Positions 17,469 through 25,605 of a stretch of 64,000 bases of DNA are shown here, one piece after another (position 1 is the first letter of the stretch; each line of letters opens with the position of its first letter). Below the pieces are notes generated by a model, which was not told where the DNA came from, did not search any database, and saw only the letters and a program-made list of their open reading frames with translations. The DNA comes from Flavobacteriales bacterium (GTDB lineage: Bacteria; Bacteroidota; Bacteroidia; Flavobacteriales_F; PHOS-HE28). A program made the position numbers and the translations under genes. The DNA lies in NCBI GenBank assembly GCA_016705545.1, contig JADIYA010000031.1, forward strand, positions 1 through 64,000, given 5' to 3'.

Positions 17469-17918
17469 ATGCGCCGCACGCTGCTTTCCTTCATCCTGTT
17501 GTCCTGCTTCGTGGGCACCATGGCCCAGTACTTCGAAGGCCCGCAGGCCGAGATCGACGCCATCCTTGCCGCAGGCAAGCGCTTCTCCGCCCATGTGGTC
17601 GCCGCGCGGGTCGACAGCATCGCAGCATACTACACAGCCGATGGCAAGGTGTTCCCGAACCGCTCGGACATCCTGGTCGGACATGACGCCATCCGGAAGA
17701 TGTGGGTGACGCCCGATAGCACGCCCACGATCCGGCACAAGCTCGAACCGGTCGAGATCCTGGTACGCGGCAACGAAGCCATCGACCACGGCTACTACGA
17801 AGGCGAAACGCGCTACCCCGATGGCAAGACCGATGGTTGGCGCGGCAAGTACGTGGCCATCTGGCGCAAGGAGAAAGGGCAGTGGCGCATGTACCTGGAC
17901 ATTTGGAACAGGTTGTAG
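17469..17918 (+). CDS. DUF4440/SnoaL-like secreted protein
   Basis: 149 residues: signal peptide MRRTLLSFILLSCFVGTMAQ, then an NTF2-like fold: ILAAGKRFSAHVVAARVDSI, YYTADGKVFPNRSDILVGHD, PVEILVRGNEAIDHGYYEG, WRGKYVAIWRKEKGQWRMYL. DUF4440 proteins are small ketosteroid-isomerase-like folds. Exported and probably periplasmic. It stands alone; the fragment of a similar gene just upstream on the other strand suggests an old inverted duplication. Confidence 0.78.
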   Translation: MRRTLLSFILLSCFVGTMAQYFEGPQAEIDAILAAGKRFSAHVVAARVDSIAAYYTADGKVFPNRSDILVGHDAIRKMWVTPDSTPTIRHKLEPVEILVRGNEAIDHGYYEGETRYPDGKTDGWRGKYVAIWRKEKGQWRMYLDIWNRL

Positions 17919-18384
17919 GAGCGGAGCAGGGCTTTCCGTGCGATCGCTCACGCGCTGATGCATGGACGGAGATCGCGGCCGGAGGGGAGAACTGTTTGCA
18001 CGAGTGCACCGCCTTCAGCGCGCCGGTTCACATGCTGCCTAGTACGCGCGCCAAAGGCGTGGACACGAATTGAATGAGCGATGATCTCTGCTAGTGACGG
18101 GGGCGGTTTGCCGTTGGTCTCATTAGTAGCATACGGAAGCAATATAACTAGCATCTGATACTTCCCACCAGCAACAGGCATTTAGCGGGGCCGCGAGAAT
18201 ATTCGACACCGTTGTGCCGGGAACTACTGTCTCGGTAGGCATGCATCACGAGCATACATCGCGCGGCCGTTGTAGATGGAGGAAGAGCTTGCCCACAACG
18301 TAGTTCTCTCAGTAGATTTGCGCGGTGTACCACGAGAGTTGGCGCCTCGTTTTCGGCGCACTCGACTTCCAAATTCTCTGATCT

Positions 18385-18606
18385 TCAGGTAACGCATTGA
18401 CATGGAAAGCGTTTATTGGGACAGAATCGCAACCGAACTCCATCGTGGATATCCCAATGCTGCCAATCTCGCCGATCCGGGGCGCTCTGAAGGTGCAGCA
18501 ACTTCTTCCTGTGCCTGCTCTCAACTATCCAAGATTGTATCGCTGCGAAGATTGCGGCGCCAATGAGGCCAACGACAAGGGATACGACGATCTCGGTTGG
18601 ACTCAT
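18385..18606 (-). CDS. Small hypothetical membrane-anchored protein, possibly truncated
   Basis: From ATG 18606 the frame encodes MSPTEIVVSLVVGLIGAAIF, a convincing single membrane segment, followed by the basic stop-transfer sequence ESRHRKKLLHL and then DWQHWDIHDGV. After that the sequence turns Cys/Arg-rich and stops, as if frameshifted. 73 residues. No family recognised. It may be the 5' end of a decayed gene rather than a whole one. Confidence 0.35.
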   Translation of the reverse strand: MSPTEIVVSLVVGLIGAAIFAAIQSWIVESRHRKKLLHLQSAPDRRDWQHWDIHDGVRLRFCPNKRFPCQCVT

Positions 18607-18691
18607 GCCATTCGCCGCATGATGCTGACAACACATCCAATATGGTATTTGGTTGACACGAAGGTAACCGGGATTCTACGGCTGCTTTCCC

Positions 18692-18757
18692 GCGTGAGGG
18701 GCGAAGCGGCAGCCCTGCGCAGCCGTGGCCTTGTGGGCGCGTGCAACGAGGAGGCCG
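18692..18757 (+). repeat. Dispersed repeat, partial copy (R2)
   Basis: About 65 bp beginning GCGTGAGGGGCGAAGCGGCA and containing GTGGCCTTG and GCAACGAGGAGGC. It closely matches the reverse complement of 25214-25280. Confidence 0.7.
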
Positions 18758-19558
18758 CCGAAGCGTCCTATCGCTTCCTGCCAACAGTCTTTGACATAGC
18801 CTCCTTTGGCCTTCGAACCCCAGAGCCCGCCGTGGACTGTTCTAGGACTCACTTCGACGAGTACAAGACGCGTTCGGTCTCACGTTTTTTCCATCTGTGA
18901 GGTGGCGGAAGGTCGATGCGATCTTACCGCCATGGCAATTGGAAGTAGGTAGAGGCCCAAGCTTGTCCAGTTCGAAGAGCATGAACTTGTTGGGTGAAGG
19001 AACAATTCGCGCATGGCCGGTTGCGAAGACCGCGGGATGTTATCGGATGTTGACGGCAATGGACGGTCTTGCTGTTGAGCGACACTGGAGAGCATGCACG
19101 CCGTGTTCCGAGAGGATACGAATGGGCGTTTCCGCAAGCTCCATTCGCCTCGCGATAGCGAGTGTCGCAGAATTGCGACCCTCCATTCCGAGCAAGCTCG
19201 CTGATCGGATCAGTCGCGAGGAGCATGAAGTCGTCCGGAGTCAGCGCTTACTGATGGTTCCTGCGCGACCTGTTGACCTACACATTGGCGGCTGCCCCAG
19301 TGTAGGTGCCACATTGACTTAGGCGTTGCCGATCGAGGCCATCATCACCTTCGATGTCCGCAGGCTACCACCTGATCGGTTGGTCCGGGGAACCTCATCC
19401 TCATTCGGGAATGCCGCACCAGGGCCTTGCTCACTTGGACGAAATGAAAAGGAATTGGAAGTCGAGAACTCCCACTCATCCAAACTTGAACGCTCTACGG
19501 AAGATGAACGCAGTCGAGATTCTTGAACGGGCGGCTGGGCTCGCCGACAGTTTGGGTC

Positions 19559-19725
19559 GCGTGAGGGGACAGGGGGGAAGGCCGCAGCCCACCGAGGAAC
19601 GTGGCCGGGGCGCGCGCAACGAATGGCGCGACGGCGAGGTCTTCAGAGCCGGAACGCCCAGGACACGGCAAGCAGGCGATAGCGCAGCACCCGAGTGCTC
19701 CGTGGGTGGGTCTGGCCGGGAAAGC
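19559..19725 (+). repeat. Dispersed repeat, degenerate long copy (R1)
   Basis: Shares ordered blocks with the reverse complement of 25115-25285: GCGTGAGGGG, GCAGCCC, GTGGCC, GCAACGA, GGCGCGAC, CAGGACACG-CAAG and AGCACCCGA. Total about 165 bp, ending about 45 bp before the start of ffh. Confidence 0.55.
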
Positions 19726-19744
19726 GACACGGCCTCACACCTCT

Positions 19745-19752
19745 ACCTTCGC
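19745..19752 (+). promoter_or_regulatory. -7 box TACCTTCG of ffh
   Basis: One mismatch to TAnnTTTG, 19 nt before ATG 19772. No TTTG was found at the ideal -33 position. Confidence 0.4.
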
Positions 19753-19771
19753 GCTCCTCAATTCCTTTTCG

Positions 19772-20866
19772 ATGTTCGAGAACTTAAGTGACAAGCTGGA
19801 GCGCGCCTTCAAGGTCCTGAAGGGCCAGGGGCAGATCACGGAGATCAACGTGGCGGAGACCACCAAGGAGATCCGCCGCGCGCTGCTGGATGCCGACGTG
19901 AACTTCAAGACGGCGAAGGATTTCACCGATCGCGTGAAAGCCAAGGCGCTGGGCCAGAACGTGCTCACCACGGTGAGCCCCGGCCAGTTGCTCACCAAGA
20001 TCACGCACGACGAGCTGGCCGAGCTGATGGGCGGGCAGAGCGCGGGCATCAACCTGGGCGGCAACCCCACGGTGGTGCTCATGAGCGGCCTGCAGGGCTC
20101 GGGTAAGACCACCTTCAGCGGCAAGCTGGCCAACTACATCCGCAAAAAGGGCAAGCGCGTGCTGCTCACCGCCGCGGACGTGTACCGCCCTGCGGCCATC
20201 GACCAGTTGGAGACGCTGGGCAAGCAGCTGGAGATCGAGGTGTACAGCGAGCGCGAGAACAAGGATCCGGTGAGCATCGCGAAGAACGCGATCGCGCACG
20301 CGAAGCAGCACGGCTTCACGGCCGTGATCATCGATACCGCCGGCCGCCTGGCGATCGATGAGAAGATGATGGACGAGATCGCCGCGATCAAGAAGGCGAT
20401 CAACCCGCAGGAGACGCTCTTCGTGGTGGACGCCATGACCGGTCAGGACGCGGTGAACACGGCGAAGGCCTTCAACGAGCGCCTGAACATCGACGGCGTG
20501 GTGCTGACGAAGCTCGACGGCGATGCGCGCGGCGGTGCGGCGCTATCGATCCGCAGTGTGGTGGACAAGCCGATCAAGTTCATCGGCACCGGCGAGAAGA
20601 TGGAGGCGCTGGACGAGTTCCACCCGGACCGTATGGCCGGCCGGATCCTGGGCATGGGCGACGTGGTCTCGCTGGTGGAGAAGGCGCAGGAGCAGTTCGA
20701 TGAGAAGGCCGCGCGCGAGCTGAACAAGAAGATCGCGAAGGACCAGTTCGGCTTCGACGATTTCCTGGAGCAGATCGGTCAGATCAAGAAGATGGGGAAC
20801 ATGAAGGACCTCATGGGCATGATCCGGCGTGGGCAAGGCGATGAAGAACATCGACATCCCCGATGA
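19772..20866 (+). CDS. ffh: Signal recognition particle GTPase Ffh, N and G domains (frame broken near 20824)
   Basis: SRP54-type GTPase that binds signal peptides and 4.5S RNA and delivers ribosomes to FtsY. From ATG 19772 (MFENLSDKLERAFKVLKGQG), the N domain is followed by the G domain with GLQGSGKTTFSGKLA (near residue 110), ADVYRPAAIDQL, DTAGRLAIDEKM and TKLDGDARGGAALS. The M-domain linker ends QFGFDDFLEQIGQIKKMGNM. At MKDLMGMI the expected PGVGKAMKN is lost because the coding strand reads GATCCGGCGTG, two bases short of GATCCCGGGCGTG. The protein continues in the frame of 20829-21212. Since ffh is essential, a sequencing error is likely. Confidence 0.93.
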   Translation: MFENLSDKLERAFKVLKGQGQITEINVAETTKEIRRALLDADVNFKTAKDFTDRVKAKALGQNVLTTVSPGQLLTKITHDELAELMGGQSAGINLGGNPTVVLMSGLQGSGKTTFSGKLANYIRKKGKRVLLTAADVYRPAAIDQLETLGKQLEIEVYSERENKDPVSIAKNAIAHAKQHGFTAVIIDTAGRLAIDEKMMDEIAAIKKAINPQETLFVVDAMTGQDAVNTAKAFNERLNIDGVVLTKLDGDARGGAALSIRSVVDKPIKFIGTGEKMEALDEFHPDRMAGRILGMGDVVSLVEKAQEQFDEKAARELNKKIAKDQFGFDDFLEQIGQIKKMGNMKDLMGMIRRGQGDEEHRHPR

Positions 20867-21212
20867 TGCGTTCAAAGGCATCGAGGCCATCATCAAGAGC
20901 ATGACGCCGGAAGAGCGCAAGAACCCGGCAGTGATCAACGGAAGCCGTCGCGCGCGCCTGGCCAAGGGCAGCGGCACCAACATCGAAGCGGTGAACAAGC
21001 TGATGAAGCAGTTCGAGGAGACCCGGAAGATGATGAAGATGATGGGGGACAAGACCAAGATGAAGGCGATGATGCAGCAGATGCAGCAAATGCAGGGGAT
21101 GAGGAGGCCGGTAGGGCGGTCGCCGCAGATGCGTCCCATGACAAGCGGGATTGGACGTTCGCAACGGCGGAGGTGCTGGCGCCTGAAGATTTCCTGCTGT
21201 AGCACGTGGTGA
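20829..21212 (+). CDS. ffh: Ffh C-terminal M domain (continuation after frameshift)
   Basis: Continues Ffh in another frame: GKAMKNIDIPDDAFKGIEAI, SMTPEERKNPAVINGSRRAR, KGSGTNIEAVNKLMKQFEET, then the Met-rich segment MMKMMGDKTKMKAMMQQMQQ. This is the RNA- and signal-sequence-binding M domain. It does not start its own protein; the first Met here is internal to Ffh. The last ~35 residues (RRPVGRSPQMRP… to the stop) look unlike Ffh and may reflect a second small error or a drifted tail. Confidence 0.88.
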   Translation: MGKAMKNIDIPDDAFKGIEAIIKSMTPEERKNPAVINGSRRARLAKGSGTNIEAVNKLMKQFEETRKMMKMMGDKTKMKAMMQQMQQMQGMRRPVGRSPQMRPMTSGIGRSQRRRCWRLKISCCSTW

Positions 21213-21252
21213 AGAGGGTGTGAAGGCCGTTCACATTTCGCAGGGCTCCCCG

Positions 21253-22542
21253 ATGTCGTCCAAAGCGCCCGTCATGAACCTCGTCCGCGTCACCTTCCTC
21301 ATCTCACTGCTTTCGTTGGTCGGTTGCTCTGCAGGTACTGGGTCGAATGCCACGGACGCGAGCCCCATGGACGACGCAGCAGGCCAGGCGCAGGATTTCA
21401 CCGAAGGCAAGGACTACATGGTGCTGGAGCGCGTGCGCTTCATGGATGCCCAGGGATTCGAGCAGCCCGCGGAGGCGTTCAGCATCCTGCTGCCAAAGGG
21501 CTGGGCCCACGAGGGCGGCGTGGCGTGGAAGGGACTGAACGAGTGCCGGGGCGAGATGATCGCTGCGAAGTGGAGCGTGCGCTCGCCCGATGGCGCCATC
21601 TCCTACACCGTGCTGCCGAATCACAGCTGGTCTTCCGCCAGTGATATGATGATGATGCAGAGCCTGCAGATGCAGGCGCAGCAGGGTGGCTGCGAAGTGG
21701 GCGGTCCCATGGATGCGGCCAGCTACCTGCGCGAGGTGATGGTCCCGCGCGAGCTGCAAGGCGCTGCGATCACCGAGGTGAAGGAGAACGCGGAGGTGGC
21801 GCGCGAGATGGAGCGCATGGCCGCGCAAACGAAGGCAGCCTTCGAGCAATGGGGCGGCCAGGCCACGCTGCAGCCCAGCGCGATCATCGCTCGGCTCAAG
21901 TGGAGCGATGGCACCGAAGGACTGGCGCTGGTCTCGGTGCTGAACGTGATCAACGTGTCGCAGAACATGTACACCGGCGAGTATCAGCAGCTCACCAACA
22001 GCAACGCCAGCGAGCGGAGCATCCTGCGCTTCCCGGCGGATCGCCGCGATGAGGCCGAGCGCGTGCTGGCGTCGATCAAATCGAGCTACCGCACCAATCC
22101 TCAATGGAAACAGGCCGTGGAAGGCTATTTCGCGCAGTTGCGCCAGCATCAGGACCGCATGCATCACCAGCGCATGGCCGCCATCGATGCGCAGACGGCC
22201 GCCAACACCCGCGCGCACAACCAGCGCATGGCCGACATCCAGGCCCAAGGCGCTGCCAACACCGCGCGCCACAACGAGCGCATGGGTGCCATGGACCAGC
22301 AGATGCGCAGCTGGGAACAGCAGCAGTCTTCGCAGGACCGGCAGCACACGCAGTTCGTCAAGGCCATCCGCGAGGTGGAGACCTGGAACGATGGCAGCAA
22401 TGGCCGCGTGGAGCTCAGCAGCGGATATGATCACGCTTGGAGCCGCGGCGACGGCAGCTACATCCTCAGCAACAGCCCCAACTTCGATCCAAGCTCGGTG
22501 TTCCAGGACCAGAATTGGAAGCCGATGCAGATGGAGGAGTAG
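21253..22542 (+). CDS. Lipoprotein with charged Met/Gln/His-rich helical region
   Basis: About 429 residues with a lipoprotein signal (VRVTFLISLLSLVGCSAG). ATG 21253 is chosen; ATG 21274 (MNLVRV) would also give a good signal. A globular domain (residues about 40-270: EGKDYMVLERVRFMD, FSILLPKGWAHEGG, AIIARLKWSDGTEGLALVSV) is followed by an imperfect repeat QRMAAIDAQTAANTRAHNQR / QRMADIQAQGAANTARHNER. The end is a compact tail (VETWNDGSNGRVELSSGYDH, DPSSVFQDQNWKPM). I do not recognise a named family. Likely anchored to the outer membrane, periplasmic side. Confidence 0.75.
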   Translation: MSSKAPVMNLVRVTFLISLLSLVGCSAGTGSNATDASPMDDAAGQAQDFTEGKDYMVLERVRFMDAQGFEQPAEAFSILLPKGWAHEGGVAWKGLNECRGEMIAAKWSVRSPDGAISYTVLPNHSWSSASDMMMMQSLQMQAQQGGCEVGGPMDAASYLREVMVPRELQGAAITEVKENAEVAREMERMAAQTKAAFEQWGGQATLQPSAIIARLKWSDGTEGLALVSVLNVINVSQNMYTGEYQQLTNSNASERSILRFPADRRDEAERVLASIKSSYRTNPQWKQAVEGYFAQLRQHQDRMHHQRMAAIDAQTAANTRAHNQRMADIQAQGAANTARHNERMGAMDQQMRSWEQQQSSQDRQHTQFVKAIREVETWNDGSNGRVELSSGYDHAWSRGDGSYILSNSPNFDPSSVFQDQNWKPMQMEE

Positions 22543-22722
22543 TCATCGAGGGCGTATCGCTGGTTACTGCACGGTTCGAAGGCCCTAGGATTCCATGGTG
22601 GCGACTTCGCCTTGGCATCACCCGGGTTGAATCATGTTGAGGGCGCATGGGGATGTCCGCGGGAGCTTGAGATGTGAGGTGGATATGGCCGTTGCAGCGG
22701 TGATCTTCCGGTAGAGGCCGGG

Positions 22723-23367
22723 TCACGGGTTGCTCTTGGAATCGAAATAGCCCTGGTACCATTCTTTCTCCCAGTGGTCACGTTCATCGGTGAGCGTGCG
22801 TTTGCCGTCCAACAGGTCGCGGAGCAGGCGCAGCGAGCGGTCGTCGCGCTGCGAGATCACCGGGATGCCCGCACGGATCAAGGCCGCCGCCGCTACGCCT
22901 GGCCCCTTTTGGTATGTCTTGTTCTCTGCAAAGCGAGAACCGAGGTAGGTCACGGTGCTCCCGCACGCGCCGCTCATGTCCATCAGGATCGCTAGGTCCA
23001 CGTGTTCACGCAGGGCGCGGTCGCGCATCTCGTAGGCGGCCCGCACCATGCCTTCGGTCCATTCGGCGCCATTCTCGGCAAGTGAGCGCGCTTTACCGTC
23101 CAGCACGTCGAAGCCGTTGCCGCCGTGGCTGTCGGGCGTCATGCGCGGCGTGCCGAAGGAGAAGTCCTCGGGGCAGAACTTCAGCAGACGCACCTCCGGG
23201 CGCACCAGCCACGAACGCAGCGGTGTGTGGTCGCCGTTGGTGCTGCCGTCCACACCGCAGTGGATGCCGCCCAGGCACGCGCTCATCATCACCACCAGCG
23301 GCTCTTCAGCTGTTGGCCGCGGTCGCTGGAAGAATTCGAGGGTGGGTAAATGCAGGGGCCGTTCCAT
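22723..23367 (-). CDS. DUF523-like protein
   Basis: 214 residues, cytoplasmic. DUF523 pattern: VMMSACLGGIHCGVDGST, LLKFCPEDFSFGTPRM, LAILMDMSGACGS and YQKGPGVAAAALIRAGIPVI. The family has conserved Cys residues and unknown function. ATG 23367 is supported by a TACCTTCA box that ends exactly 5 nt before it. The 180 bp after the upstream lipoprotein (22543-22722) show nothing else. Confidence 0.78.
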   Translation of the reverse strand: MERPLHLPTLEFFQRPRPTAEEPLVVMMSACLGGIHCGVDGSTNGDHTPLRSWLVRPEVRLLKFCPEDFSFGTPRMTPDSHGGNGFDVLDGKARSLAENGAEWTEGMVRAAYEMRDRALREHVDLAILMDMSGACGSTVTYLGSRFAENKTYQKGPGVAAAALIRAGIPVISQRDDRSLRLLRDLLDGKRTLTDERDHWEKEWYQGYFDSKSNP

Positions 23368-23372
23368 GGCCT

Positions 23373-23380
23373 TGAAGGTA
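23373..23380 (-). promoter_or_regulatory. -7 box TACCTTCA of the DUF523 gene
   Basis: Five nt (AGGCC) separate the box from ATG 23367, so the transcript would be leaderless or nearly so. Confidence 0.45.
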
Positions 23381-23385
23381 GCTGC

Positions 23386-25035
23386 TCACTTCATACGCTT
23401 GCCCTCCATTTCGGTGCCCTGCCGAAAGGTGAGCCGCTGCACCTTGCCATCAGCTTCGGGGTGGAAGGTCATGCTCGCATCCACCACGGTGAGGAAGAAT
23501 TCGTGCGGTGCGGAACCGAACACCTCGATCTCCTGCTGGCCCGTGGCGCGAACGAAGAAGCGATCGCCCTCGGCCCGGAACGTGAGCGCGAAGCCCGGTG
23601 CCAGTTCATACTCGCCAACGTAAGCGAGTAGGTCCGCATTCTTCAGCGGAATGGCCGTGCGCGTGGGGAGTGGTTTGTCGGTGCGTGTGAGCTGCTCGGC
23701 ATGGTCGCGGGACTGGAACAAGGCGCCGCTCACCTTGCCATTGATGCGTTGGAAGGTGAGTTCGATGATGTCATGCGCGAAGAGGAAGCGGTCGTTCCCC
23801 AGATGGCGCAGGTCGAAGCGCGCGCCGCCTTGCCTTTGCGAATGCAGCCCTTGCGCATCCGCGGTGATGTAGCGCTCCACGCTGTCCTTGTTCACGTACA
23901 CGCCGGTGTACTCCTGCGCCAACTCGGCCGGGAGCGGCTGTACAGCACCTCCGTACGGTTTGCCCATTGCGATCGCCGCCAGTTTCGGGGCCAACGTGGA
24001 AGCATCGGACGATTCACGGTTCACTAGCACCGCTACATAGATGTCCTCCGCAGGCAGGTATAGCGAATTGCTCGTGGCCCCGTTGATGCCGCCGCCATGC
24101 TCATGCGTGGGGCTGCCCTGCACGTTCATCAATAGCCAGCCATAGCCATACTTCGGAGAAGTTCCTTCAGTGAGCGGGTATGCCGTGAAGGCTTTTTCGC
24201 GCATGGCAGGCGTGAGCAGCTCGCCCTTGTGCACCGCCGTGTTCCACATCCACAGATCGCCCACGGTGCTGCGAATGGCACCCGCACCGCGTGGCCACGT
24301 GAGGCTCACCGGGAAGGCGGATGCCCAGCCATCACCTTCGGGCTGGTAGCCCAGTCCCGGCTCATTGGGCAGGAAGGCGCTGTTGATCGACGCGCTGCTT
24401 GCCTTCATCCCCGCCGGACGCAAGAGGTGCTTCTCCGCATAGTCCGTCCACGGCATTCCGGAGACCCTCTCAACGATCGCGGTGAGCAGGATGTAGCCGC
24501 TGTTGCTGTAGCTCCATTTCGTGCCCGGCTCGAACTCCAGCGGCAGGTCCTTGAAGTGTGCGATCAGCTTCGGCAGCGTGGCATCCTGGGCGTAGGCCTC
24601 GGCATTGTACAGCGGCAGGTCCGTGAAGTTGGGTATCCCTGAAGTATGCGAGACCAGGTGCTCGATGGTGATCGGATGCTCCTTCTTCGGGAAGTCCACA
24701 TACTGCTGGATCTCATCCGTCACCTTCAGCTTGCCCTGCTCGGCCAGTTGCAGGATCGCCACGCCCGTGAACTGCTTCGTCACACTGCCGATGCGCAGCA
24801 CGCTGTTCGTCGTCAGCGGCTTCTTCGCGGCCACATCCGCCATGCCCAGTGCACGCTCGTACAGGACCTTGTCGCCTTGGGCCACCAGCACCACGCCGCC
24901 GGGGGCATCGGCCGTGAAGTGTTCCTCCACTGCAGCATCCAGTTGGGCTTTCAGATCGGCCGATACCTGTGCGTTGGCGATGATGGGTGCGGCCATCAGT
25001 GCGGCCAGCAGCGTGCGGGTGAAGCGTGGTTCCAT
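23386..25035 (-). CDS. Secreted serine hydrolase, beta-lactamase/PBP class C family
   Basis: 549 residues from ATG 25035 (MEPRFTRTLLAALMAAPIIANAQ, signal peptide). Catalytic SxxK in RIGSVTKQFTGVA, YxN in WSYSNSGYILL, and an HxG-type third motif in THEHGGGINGATSN. The C-terminal ~190 residues form the beta-rich extension common in Bacteroidota members (YTGVYVNKDSVERYIT, YVGEYELAPGFALTFRAEGD). Role: peptidase or esterase on cell-wall peptides or secondary metabolites; it need not confer drug resistance. It precedes the DUF523 gene by 18 nt. A TACTTTCA box sits 5 nt upstream of the start. Confidence 0.88.
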   Translation of the reverse strand: MEPRFTRTLLAALMAAPIIANAQVSADLKAQLDAAVEEHFTADAPGGVVLVAQGDKVLYERALGMADVAAKKPLTTNSVLRIGSVTKQFTGVAILQLAEQGKLKVTDEIQQYVDFPKKEHPITIEHLVSHTSGIPNFTDLPLYNAEAYAQDATLPKLIAHFKDLPLEFEPGTKWSYSNSGYILLTAIVERVSGMPWTDYAEKHLLRPAGMKASSASINSAFLPNEPGLGYQPEGDGWASAFPVSLTWPRGAGAIRSTVGDLWMWNTAVHKGELLTPAMREKAFTAYPLTEGTSPKYGYGWLLMNVQGSPTHEHGGGINGATSNSLYLPAEDIYVAVLVNRESSDASTLAPKLAAIAMGKPYGGAVQPLPAELAQEYTGVYVNKDSVERYITADAQGLHSQRQGGARFDLRHLGNDRFLFAHDIIELTFQRINGKVSGALFQSRDHAEQLTRTDKPLPTRTAIPLKNADLLAYVGEYELAPGFALTFRAEGDRFFVRATGQQEIEVFGSAPHEFFLTVVDASMTFHPEADGKVQRLTFRQGTEMEGKRMK

Positions 25036-25040
25036 GTGCG

Positions 25041-25048
25041 TGAAAGTA
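25041..25048 (-). promoter_or_regulatory. -7 box TACTTTCA of the serine hydrolase gene
   Basis: Separated from ATG 25035 by 5 nt (CGCAC), the same geometry as at other genes in this window. Confidence 0.45.
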
Positions 25049-25114
25049 GGACGCGCATCCATGCGAGTTCGGTTACAAGAGATGAGCGGAGGATGGTGGA
25101 GATGGGTGGCGTGC

Positions 25115-25285
25115 CCCTTCCCAACGCTCAAGGCCAGCGCACGGGTCGGGTGCTCCGCTGTAGCCCGACTTGTCGTGTCCTGCGGTCACGGCACTGCGGG
25201 GTCGCTCCTTTGTCGCGCCTCCTCGTTGCTCGCGTCCGCAAGGCCACGCCTGCGCGGGGCTGCCGCTTCGCCCCCTCACGCATTG
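25115..25285 (-). repeat. Dispersed repeat, long copy (R3)
   Basis: About 170 bp in 25036-25605, a 570-bp stretch without a gene. Its reverse complement starts GCGTGAGGGGGCGAAGCGGC and runs through GCAACGAGGAGGCGCGAC and CAGGACACGACAAG to GGAGCACCCGACC. It matches the copies at 18692-18757 and 19559-19725. Confidence 0.7.
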
Positions 25286-25316
25286 CCTCGTCGTTCCTCC
25301 TCGCAACACCGGCTGT

Positions 25317-25516
25317 GACCCCTTCGGGGTCGTGGCGGAATCGGGACGTTCTTTTCTACAGGCTGCGACCCCTTCGGGGTCGAACGCGCATCACCGCACA
25401 CGACTTGGGTTCACGACCCGAAGGAGGCGTGGCGTACCACCGCGTCGTTCGTGCATGACCCCGAAGGGGTCACAGCCTGTAGCTCGTCCAGCCCAGGCAT
25501 TCGACCCTGAGGGGTC
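25317..25516. repeat. REP-like hairpin cluster (four GACCCC-TTC-GGGGTC units)
   Basis: Near-palindromes GACCCCTTCGGGGTC at 25317-25331 and 25367-25381, the opposite orientation at 25457-25471, and a variant GACCCTGAGGGGTC at 25503-25516. Flanking words are shared too (CAGGCTGYGACCCC), two copies each way. The remainder of 25517-25605 shows nothing. Confidence 0.75.
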
Positions 25517-25605
25517 GCAGCCCACATGGGAATTCCGATTCGATCCGTCATGCAAAATTCAGTGCAACATCAATCCGTGGCCTCATCTCTCGACAAACAG
25601 TTCCC

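Larger units (their letters stand above)
17919..19771. other. Gene-poor island without a confident gene
   Basis: About 1.85 kb between the DUF4440 gene and ffh. Base composition by eye is closer to 50-55% GC for 18.05-19.45 kb, against about 60% or more around it. Open frames on both strands are short and match no family I recognise. It holds one small possible membrane-anchored reading frame (18385-18606, minus) and two degenerate copies of a dispersed repeat (18692-18757; 19559-19725). A weak 7-bp inverted repeat CGTTGTG/CACAACG spans about 18214-18300. Probably decayed foreign DNA. Confidence 0.5.

Noticed and set aside
18200..18310. Possible integron attC-like inverted repeat (CGTTGTG … CACAACG)
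   Set aside because: Only 7 matching bp and no GTTRRRY/RYYYAAC core pair; no integrase or cassette-like genes in the window.
18397..18900. 168-codon plus-strand frame in the gene-poor island
   Set aside because: No domain, Arg/Ala-rich, and part of it is translated repeat (18692-18757). The opposite strand has the more convincing membrane segment.
23386..25035. Acquired beta-lactamase resistance gene
   Set aside because: The class C-type motifs are present, but the long C-terminal beta domain and chromosomal setting fit the large family of housekeeping serine hydrolases.
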